From Vandiemenella viatica (taxonomy: Eukaryota; Arthropoda; Insecta; Orthoptera; Morabidae), in assembly GCA_031002005.1 (NCBI GenBank), contig CM061920.1:53050610-53114609 (forward strand): a stretch of 64,000 nucleotides of DNA, read 5' to 3'. Both the position numbers and the translations under genes were made by a program. The notes under the pieces were generated by a model. The model did no database searches. It saw only the letters and a list, made by a program, of their open reading frames with translations, and was not told the DNA's origin. Of this stretch, positions 56,400 to 64,000 are shown piece by piece; positions within the stretch are counted from its first letter, which is position 1, and each line of letters opens with the position of its first letter.

Positions 56400-57130
56400 G
56401 CATTCACTCGATCACTATCAGACAGTTCAATCCCCTTCTGATGTGACCTCTTAAAGTCACGATTTTTAGATATGACTTGAGCAGTCTTCTCCAAGTCGAA
56501 CGATCTTGGGCGATCCTCTGCCAGTTAACTCCGACAACCCTGCGTATATCCTTGTCCCATGGTCTGGTGGTCTTCCTCTCGGTCTGTGGTGATCTCGTGG
56601 GCTCCACGCTAACACTGCTTTTGTCCACCTGTGGTTTTTTCTCCGCGCAATATGGCCGGCCCATCGCCACTTCAGGGATGCTGTCTTCTCTAAGATGTCT
56701 GTGACCTTTGTAACTGACCTAATGTCAGTTGCTCTTTTCTTGTCTTTTCTACCTAAGCCTAGCATTGACCTCTCCATATCTCTTTGGGCAGTCCTTACTT
56801 TACCTTTCGTAAATTCACTTGGAGTCCAGGTTTCACATACGTATGTCAGCACAGGTATAATGCACCGGTCATAGACTATTTGTTTTAGATTTGTGGGCAT
56901 TTTAGATTTCAGGATAATGGAATGCCTCCCAAATGCTTGCCATCCCAGCTTGATGTGACGGAAAATTTCGGGTCTTACATCACCTCCCATATTTAAAAAC
57001 TGGCCTAGATAAATGTACTCACTGACGTTTTCTAAAGATTCATTATCTAGTTGTACACTACCTCTGTGGCCCATTTGTGAGGCATAATTTTTGCTTTTTG
57101 ATAGATTGATTCTCAGGCCAACTGCTTTTC
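56400..57130 (-). pseudogene. RTE-like reverse transcriptase C-terminal fragment
   Basis: The long frame 57074-56466 (202 codons) starts in the thumb region with ENVSEYIYLGQFLNMGGDV and includes IIPVLTYVCETWTPSEFTKG and RWAGHIARRK. It shifts frame within RGRPPD at about 56560. The correct continuation TRPWDKDIRRVVGVNWQRIA is read at 56404-56670. One indel thus separates it from an intact C-terminus. The core and endonuclease are missing. Confidence 0.85.
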
Positions 57131-57255
57131 ACTCAAAAGAGAGGTAGATAACAAAAGTTTTGAGTCGTGTCTCGAACTGGTAAGCTCCGTCTCTACTTCT
57201 CAGTCCGCCTGAACATCATATCGACAGCGTTTCACAGTACGTACACCGTTCCTTA

Positions 57256-57628
57256 GGGAGCGTGCATAAACCACGTAGCTCCATTTTGCCCTCCTGTGAA
57301 CCCCCCTCCCCCCCCCCCGTAGCTCTACGCAGCTTTTGCCTCTACCCCCCCCCCCTCCACGTAGCACGTAGCTTTTTTCCCTTTTGATTCCAGAAGACAT
57401 TTTGTGCTGTTTTCTCTTGTCAGACTATTGTAAATAGTTAATTAACTGTGGGAAATAAGTATTCACATGCAATTGTGGGTTCTGTTCCTCATTTTAACTG
57501 TGAAAAATGTAATGAAAGGAAAGCTACGTGGCCTGGCTCGGAACCCCCCCTCCCCCCACGTAGCCCAGCGTAGCCTTCCAGCCCCCCCCCCCCCCCTGGA
57601 CCGAGCTACGTAGTTTGTGCACGGTCCC
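57256..57628. mobile_element. TTAA-type MITE, family 1, without SINE
   Basis: The left end is GGGAGCGTGCATAAACCACG after TTA, and the right end complements to GGGACCGTGCACAAACTACG before TTAA. It contains long C runs and is collinear with 41619-42255 minus the SINE. Confidence 0.85.
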
Positions 57629-57929
57629 TTAACTCCATTACTCACAAAGCTCCGATCAGATAATACAGAAGCTTAAAGGTTCTAATACAACATATCTGAA
57701 ACGCTGATAGCTTCAATGAAAAAGTTGAATGAGGAAACATAACGTGGGGCTCCATAGGAAGGCATTCGGCGTCTGACATATGCTGAAGTGGCGAAAGCAG
57801 TGCGATAGGAACATGCAAATATCCAAGATGGTTGTAGCACCTGAGACAGAAACGTATAAATGTGCCGTGAGAGTATCTTAGCTTCATTTGTACTTCTCTT
57901 AGTAGATTGAAAGGTTTTCTGACGGGAGT

Positions 57930-58900
57930 ATGGTCGCACGATACAAATTAACAGACTTTGAACGCGGAACAGTAACTGGTGCAATACGCATGTGGCATTT
58001 CATTTTAGAAATTGTTCTTGATCCACAGTGTCACGAGTGTGCCGCGAATATGTAAGTTGTTTGGCATTACCTCGCGCCATTGTCAACGCAGTGGCCGACC
58101 ACATCTCCTTAATGACCGAGACCAGCCAAGTACTGCGTCGAGGTGTCGATGATTGAAAGACAGGCAACACTGCATCAAAAAACCTGCAACACTGCAATGT
58201 GGGACGTACAACAGACGTTTCCGTGAGGGCAGTGGTGTTGATGGGACTACGGCAGAAGAAAGTCGACACGAGAGCCTCTGCTAACAAAACTCCGTCTGCT
58301 GCATCGTCTCTCCTGGGCTCGAGAACATTTCGTTTGGACTCTAGATGACTCGAAAAAGATAGTGTGGTCAGATAAGTCACGATTCCACCCCGCGAGACGA
58401 TCGACGTCGATTGTCAGGAAGGTACCGCACAAGCCTGGTATGCTCAAAATCACAGCGAACAAATTATTGACTAGAAAAGGTTATGTTCACGAATTTCGAG
58501 GCCATTTGCAGTAATCCGTGGCCTTTATGTTTCCAAACAACGGTTGACTTTTCCAGGACAACAATATGTGATGTCAAAGCGTCAAAATAGTTCACGATTG
58601 GTTAGAGGAACATTCCGGACAATTCCAGCGAATGGTTTGGCCACCCAGATCGACTCACATGAATCCAGTCGAACGTATTTGGCACAACTGTGAACATCGT
58701 CCTGTAGCGGCAACACTCTCGCAATTATCGACGGCTGCAGAGGAGGCGAAGCTGAACACTTCTTTCAGGGAATTACGACGACCTGTTGCGTCAATGCTAC
58801 GTCGCGTCGGTTTGCTGCACTTCGACGGTCAGAGGAGGAAGTATCCGATGGCTTATGACAATTCACTGTACGTTTCTAATGGAGTCACTGTAACTCAGGA
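57930..58900 (+). pseudogene. Tc1-like transposase relic
   Basis: Pieces in different plus frames show the Tc1 order. A near-N-terminal LTDFERGTVTGA segment at 57950-57985 is followed by a HRLSWAREHFVWTLDDSKKI block at about 58300-58360, with WSDKSRF after it. The frame at 58632-58928 (MVWPPRSTHMNPVERIWHNC) corresponds to the W-P-x-x-S-P-D-L-N-P-I-E-H block. In that block the Asp position reads His, and several frameshifts are present. It is long dead. Confidence 0.7.
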
Positions 58901-59349
58901 CAGCGGTCTTGTATGTGGTTCCTCGTGAGTATCAGCAGCTGAGGAGAGGACTGTTGCGTCACCGTGACAGCCGATGTGAGCATCAAAGATAACGCAAAGC
59001 TGTCAGCTGCGGAACCTCCATCCTGTGTACCGTAGTTAGACGATTTCCTGTAACCGCATATTAGAATGCCGGCTAGAATGGTCCAGCATTCGCCACCTCA
59101 TAAAGTACGCGTTAGACAAAATAGCTTGCAGCACCTGGGTGAATCGCTGCCGTCACTTGTTTTGTTTCGGGATGACAGTGTTCCGCTGGTTGGGTGTACC
59201 TGAGGAGCGGCGCTGCGGTGAGGAATGCGACTGGGCGCGCCTAGCTCGCCTGCCCATGGACCTCCTCGCTCACTCCACAAGACGGAGCGGTTCCTTAAAA
59301 CTAACATCTCGGAAGCGGCGCAAAAGAAATGACACACCTCGTTACTGAC

Positions 59350-60325
59350 GACACCGAAAGCAAATTTACCGGAAAGATTTTTAGAAATGATCATAATTTG
59401 CAATGTATTGCAGCATTAGGGACTACAGCCTGTGTGAGACAAGGTTGTAGCCTATCCCCGTTAATATTCAACTTGTATGTAGAAGAAGCAATGAAGAAAG
59501 TCAAAGAAAAATTTCCATGTGGCATAAGTTTTCAGGGAGAAAAAATCAGTATGCTACGATTTACTGAGGGCTGAGGATATTGAGAAGTTACTGAATGGCA
59601 TGAACAAAATACTGAAGGAAGATTTTGGACTGAATATAAATCAAAGTAAGACAAAAGTGATGAAATGTAGCAGAAATGATACCAATACTAGTAGATTAAA
59701 TATAAAAATAGGATCGGATGCTATAGGAGAAGTGAGTCAGTTCTGTTACTTGGGAAGTAAAATTACAACCAATGGCCGAAGCAGGAATGATGTTAAAAGC
59801 AGAATAGCATTAGCAAAAAAAAACCTTCATGAAAAAGAGAAACCTTTTAGTTTCAAACATTGATCTAGAAATTAAAAAGAACTTTTTAAAACTCTTTGTG
59901 TGGAGCACAGCACTTTACGGTAGCGAAATATGGACTTTAGGAATACCGGAAATAAAGAAAATTGAAGCATTTGAAATGTGGTGCTACAGAAGAATGCTGA
60001 AAATTAAGTGGACAGACAAAGTAAGAAATGAACGAGTTTTGGAAATGATGGGTGAGAAAAGTAGTTTGTGGAAGAAGCTCACCGAAAGAAGAGACAGGCT
60101 GGTAGGTCATATTTTGAGACATGCAGGATTGGTTAATTTGTTAGTGGAGGGAACAGTCGAAGGTAAGAACTGTAGAGGATGACAGAGATTAGAATATATG
60201 AAGCAGATAATTGAGGATGTGGGCTGTAAGGGGTATGTAGAAAGGAAGAGGTTAGCACAGGATAGGAAGGGATGGAGGATTGCATCAAACCAGTCGAAAG
60301 ACTGACGACAGCAAAAAAAATTGCA
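59350..60325 (+). pseudogene. RTE-like reverse transcriptase C-terminal half, best copy
   Basis: The frame at 59329-59574 has CVRQGCSLSPLIFNLYVEEA (the RQGCxLSPxLFN motif). It breaks before the expected ADD motif, which is deleted. The frame at 59600-59863 has GLNINQSKTKVMKCS and YLGSKITTNGRS. The frame at 59829-60182 has WSTALYGSEIWTLGIPEIKK and VGHILRHAGLVNLLVEG. It ends at AAAGACTGACGACAGCAAAA near 60318. Loss of the active-site motif and frameshifts make it inactive. Confidence 0.88.
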
Positions 60326-60519
60326 GCATTTCTGGAATAATGGCACTCTTAGTGCCGAAATCAAACTAGACATTTGACTGAGTTAGGTGCGAGGGAAGTA
60401 TGTCGTTTACATTACATGAAAGTATTCTGAAAGCTGTAAGATACCTTAAACGTGGCGTCAATGATGTAAGCATTGATTCGACCAATTCAGAAAGATAGTG
60501 AATCGAATTTTTCAGATGT

Positions 60520-60730
60520 CATCGACGTCGATGTCATTAGAGGCGGGCCAAAAAGGGTAACGACCGGAAAAAAAAATCAGCCACGGCCTTTTGAAAGAAC
60601 CTTCCATGCATTCGCCTGGATTGATTTGGGGAAATCATGGAAAACCTAAAGCTGGATGGCCGGGCGGGGATTCGAACCCGCTTCCTCACGAATGCGAGGC
60701 CAGAGCGTTATCGCTCACACCACGCTCGAA
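60520..60730 (-). mobile_element. tRNA-derived SINE, family 1, tail type B, decayed
   Basis: ATCGACGTCGATGTCATTAG (tail), GCCTGGATTGATTTGGGGA (core) and GGGGATTCGAACCCGC (B box) lie in order. Confidence 0.85.
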
Positions 60731-61380
60731 GTGAAAATATTTCTGGAAAGTATCTAGCATGAGAAAAGTCCTCTCAAAGTTATAATTTTTAAAACTGGAC
60801 GCATATTTAAACTTATCAACTAAATACATAAGTGGTATCAAGTAAAAGGCCGGTCTTTTCATTTCATACTTCCTAAATAAAGGCTGCCGCCATTCTGGAT
60901 ACGTGGCTTCCGAAGTGAATCATTTAACCGCCAGTTAAATTCCAGTTGTCCCAACGAACACGCTGAATGTTACTACACATAATAAAGAACTGTAAGAGAA
61001 CAGTAAAACAAGTATGGAGGTATGAACGCGAAGTAATAAAGACTGGATGAATGGTGTCGCCGTGTGTAAATGAGAGGAGGGGAGCGAATTGGAAGTGCAA
61101 GCGTAGTGAGTCAGTGTTGTGCAAGACGAGAGAGACACAGGCATTCCTCCCTGTGACCTCCGCCACGGTCAGCTGATAATGACTGCGGGAGCTGAGTCAG
61201 TAGCCGGCAAATAGTCCGGCCACGTCACGACAACTGAATCACCGGCTCCCGGAACAACCGCTCCGTCAACCTCCACGTTCCCGTGGTGCCCCACACGGCG
61301 TTAGAGACAATCAGCAACGTCCGAGTGTGATACCTACTATCCGGGCGTGGACATTTACTATGGATGCTCTCTCTCATCGG
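60731..61380. other. Unassigned stretch
   Basis: I recognise no gene. The GC-rich part at 61060-61300 has a minus-strand frame ending NAVWGTTGTWRLTERLFREP, with no family I can name. Confidence 0.35.
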
Positions 61381-61696
61381 TAAGGGGCGAGACTTCGTGA
61401 GATCTGGTCCCCCCACCCCCCTAGAAATCACCGTCGCAACTTTTTGAGACAGTTTTTTTATTTTATTAGGTCTCACCCTTCCAATGCCGGGTACACCGCC
61501 ACTTTTCGACGAAATACCCCCCTAAAATCGACTTTCGCGTCATTTGTAGACCTTTTTTTTCCAGATCTACAGTCCAACAAAAATTTCCAAAACCTCACGT
61601 GAGATTTCCGTTCACTCCCCCCTCCCCCTTGTTGAGATTTCGCCGGACCTCCCTCCCCTCCCCTATTTCACCTCACGTATTTATGGTCACCCCCTA
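61381..61696. mobile_element. TTA-type MITE, family 2, degraded copy
   Basis: The interior (CTCACGTGAGATTTCCGT, CGACTTTCGCGTCATTTGTA) matches 55758-56110. The right end complements to GGGGGTGACCATAAATACG. The left TIR is largely replaced, though TAAGGGG remains at the edge. Confidence 0.65.
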
Positions 61697-62059
61697 ACGT
61701 CCCGGGGAGAAGTAACATTACCTTCACCAGTGTCAATGTGTTCGTAACGGTTATTGAATGTTTGGATGAGTGATATAATGCGTGAGAGATCAATGTATAG
61801 CGTTTTTTCTTATTTTGAATGAGAGATGAACTAAGGGAGAAGGTGAAGCTCCAGTTCCAGCCTATTCAGGCCTACTCTTCCGAAAGAGACTGACAGGCAC
61901 GTCGAGTTGTGTGTTCCTATCCGACGGACGAATCACCATCAATACTGCCGTATGCCACACGCACTGCGCAAAGGGGCGCACAACCTAGTGATTAGGAACC
62001 GTATCCTACCCTGCAGGAGCATCTCTTCCAGGTTAACTCTTTTTTTCTTCAGGGCATCA

Positions 62060-62229
62060 CAGCTCGTCTATGTCATTAGAGTCACAGGAGGATAGGGTGG
62101 AGGGATAGGAATTCGGCCATGGCCTTCTCAAGTAAACATCACAGCATTCGCCATGAGTGATTACGGAAAACAATGTTGATAGCTAGACAGGAACTGTAAC
62201 AGCGACCTTCCGAATTCCACGCCCAAGGC
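62060..62229 (-). mobile_element. tRNA-derived SINE, family 1, strongly decayed
   Basis: CTATGTCATTAGAG, GGAATTCGGCCATGGCCTTC and the CATTCGCCATGAGTGATTA core segment are recognisable. The tRNA-like half is not. Confidence 0.65.
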
Positions 62230-62499
62230 TAAAAAATAAAAGTGTCATTCTCCGGACACCGGCGACCTGGGACAGCGGGGCGCGTTTTATGTGTTCCAGT
62301 ACCGTTGAATTTCTCTGCAAATTTTCAAACAGAACTTGCGATAATTTTTGATAACCAATTTAAGTATAATCTAAGCGCGGTCCCCAACCCTCCGGAAGGA
62401 GGCATACTAACTTTCTACCAAATAAAACAAAAAGAGCCATTGTTCCGCTTGGACTTCCTCTGCACACGTATTTATGAATATCATGGTTTTTTAAAAATA

Positions 62500-62860
62500 T
62501 TTTCTTCTGTGAACAATTTCAACATTCACCAAATTTTCTTCTTTACGAATTTTAATCTCAAATACTTTCAGTCTTTCACATAAACTGCTCAACATTTCGG
62601 TTGGTAATTTATTGCAGAATTTATCCACAAAACTGAATTTTCCCACTCTCTAACCCCGGAATCAAGCGCCAGCTTGTGTTCATTGTCATACCTTCCCTTC
62701 CACGAAATAATTCTAATTGTTCTACCAATACCCATCGAAGCTTCATCGCCAATATTCGCCTTATACACTCCAACCAGACTATTCATTCTCCTTCTATCTT
62801 CCAATGACTCCCAATCCAGCTCCTTTATCATATCAGTTACTGATTATGTTTTACTTTAAT
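62500..62860 (-). mobile_element. CR1/L2-like 3' fragment
   Basis: The minus strand reads MIKELDWESLEDRRRMNSLV, then YKANIGDEAS and WKGRYDNEHKLALDS, the family's C-terminal block. It is truncated upstream at about 62850. Confidence 0.75.
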
Positions 62861-63192
62861 TTTCGCAAAAAAAACTATGAAAAATTTCTCGGCTCGTTTC
62901 TCTTCAGCTGCAATATTATGATAACTTCTAGAGCCATTATAAAGCAATGGTGACGAGAGAAATGAAGAGAACGTACATTATTTCACATTTAGTTATTGAG
63001 ATTGTCCCGTCTTCCGAATCTGTATAAGAAGATATATCGCTAGTAATAGAAAGTTATCATCATCTTAAGTACTCCTCATTCATAGCGGGATTCAGTGCTG
63101 AACGGAAAGATGGATTTTTTATTACTATTTTTAAATACAAAAAACACTAATGCTCATGGTCGTGATTTGGATTTCTCAAAGCAGCTTAACAT
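62861..63192. other. Unassigned stretch
   Basis: I recognise no gene or repeat. Confidence 0.4.
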
Positions 63193-63436
63193 TTCTTTTA
63201 TTATGGCTTTACGCCTTGTCGACGTCGACGTCGAGGGGGCGAGAAGGGATCCGGGGGAGGGGCAAGGGACGAGAAAGAATCCGGCCATGGCCTTTTGAAG
63301 GAAGCATTCCAGCATTCGCCTGGAGTGATTCGTGGAAACCATTGAAAACTCAAATCAGGATGCCCGGACGGGGATTCGAACCCGCTTCCTCCCGAATGCG
63401 AGGCAAGAGCGTTACTGCTCACCCACCACGCTCGGT
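63193..63436 (-). mobile_element. tRNA-derived SINE, family 1, tail type B, full length
   Basis: An exact 9-bp duplication GCTTAACAT lies at 63184-63192 and 63437-63445. The tail segment has an expanded GTCGACGTCGACGTCG. The core, B box and the CACCCACCACGCTCGGT 5' end are intact. Confidence 0.94.
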
Positions 63437-63915
63437 GCTTAACATATTAACGTCACAGCTAGCTACTGGACAATGGAAATAATTCTGAAATTATGTTAGA
63501 ACTCTATAAAATAGTTTCTCTTTTGAAGAGTGTATATATGCGCGTGAAATGTGACGCCAGTGTTTCTCTTGATTAGTACACATGCTGCTAAATATATCAA
63601 CAGAACCGATAAAACAACTGCTATGTAGACTACATACTGTAGCATGAGGCTCCACATTTTTCATATATAAAAAACCAGCGTTACCACCGATAATTTTCCA
63701 AATCGGAGTGGTCTTATTACTTGCTTGTAAATGAAATTTACCAATACAGAGTCATTTCTAATTTCGATGATTTAATTGCTGTACCCATATTTGAATTACT
63801 TGTATGCTTCTTTAACCTACTGACTGAGTGAGATTTTAGTGCGACAAGAGTATATATTTTTATATTCACTGTGGCTGGGTTTAGTGTGAACCATCCCGTC
63901 ACTATACTTCCTGTA
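63437..63915. other. Unassigned AT-rich stretch
   Basis: I recognise no gene or repeat. Confidence 0.4.
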
Positions 63916-64000
63916 ACGATCGTGGTGAGTGAGCGATAACGCTCTGGTCTCGCATTAGGGAGGACGGGGGTTCGAATCCCCGTCTGGCTATCCAGATTTC
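63916..64000 (+). mobile_element. tRNA-derived SINE, family 1, cut by the window end
   Basis: It has the tRNA-like 5' half with ATCGTGGTGAGTGAGCGATA (box A region) and GGGGTTCGAATCCCC (box B), continuing into TATCCAGATTTC of the core where the window stops. Confidence 0.9.

Noticed and set aside
59098..59403. GC-rich frames beside the RTE-like copy as a possible TRIT1 upstream exon
   Set aside because: No P-loop, DSxQ or other family block is present on the minus strand.
61225..61476. Minus-strand frame with NAVWGTTGTWRLTERLFREP as a possible exon
   Set aside because: Part of it overlaps a MITE, there is no clear splice context and no recognisable family.
2379..63436. tRNA-like boxes (GGTTCGAATCCCC) as possible tRNA genes
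   Set aside because: They lack a complete cloverleaf and are followed by the SINE core. Target duplications show that they are SINE heads.
1..64000. CRISPR arrays, phage defence or bacterial operons
   Set aside because: The repeats are dispersed eukaryotic transposons with target duplications, and the gene is spliced. Nothing prokaryotic is present.

Overview
The window looks like nuclear DNA from an insect with a large, repeat-rich genome, probably a polyneopteran (orthopteran, phasmid or cockroach type). The reasons are one spliced eukaryotic host gene, no compact operons, and about 17 copies of a tRNA-derived SINE. As far as I recall, the central domain of that SINE resembles abundant SINEs of Orthoptera and their relatives. 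The species assignment is an inference from memory and was not searched.

Only one host gene is convincing. It lies on the minus strand and is the 3' end of the tRNA dimethylallyltransferase (TRIT1/MOD5/MiaA family) gene. A 196-bp exon at 33520-33325 joins, in the correct phase, a terminal exon at 25206-24688 that carries a C2-H2 zinc finger. The intron between them is 8.1 kb and full of transposons. I found no upstream exons, so the 5' part should lie beyond the right edge, or in small exons I could not see.

Nearly everything else is transposon material. (1) A CR1/L2-like non-LTR family is present as two long plus-strand copies (5.5-8.5 kb and 8.6-19.1 kb) and many 3' fragments on both strands. 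(2) RTE-like non-LTR fragments occur at about nine sites. (3) One Ty1/copia element (9737-15760, minus strand) has both LTRs, a 5-bp target duplication and an internal initiator-Met tRNA primer site. (4) hAT-type elements lie at 6694-7062, 11668-13707, 39758-40114 and 46749-47625, with a degraded hAT transposase near 37.2-37.8 kb. (5) There is a deleted mariner (31852-32527) and a decayed Tc1-like transposase (57.9-58.9 kb). (6) Two families of MITE end at TTA(A) sites. (7) There is one solo LTR (28673-29342). (8) The main SINE has two tail variants, and a second tRNA-derived SINE family is also present.

The best-preserved history is between 8.5 and 19.1 kb: a CR1-like element was hit by a copia element, which was hit by a non-autonomous hAT element that contains an RTE 3' end, while the same CR1-like element was hit separately by a SINE. 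Most boundaries are supported by exact target-site duplications. No CRISPR array, operon or novel protein-coding system was found. The more unusual items are hammerhead-ribozyme-like motifs at 33.8 kb and 40.7 kb, a THAP-domain relic inside the host intron, and the tail-swapped SINE subfamilies.
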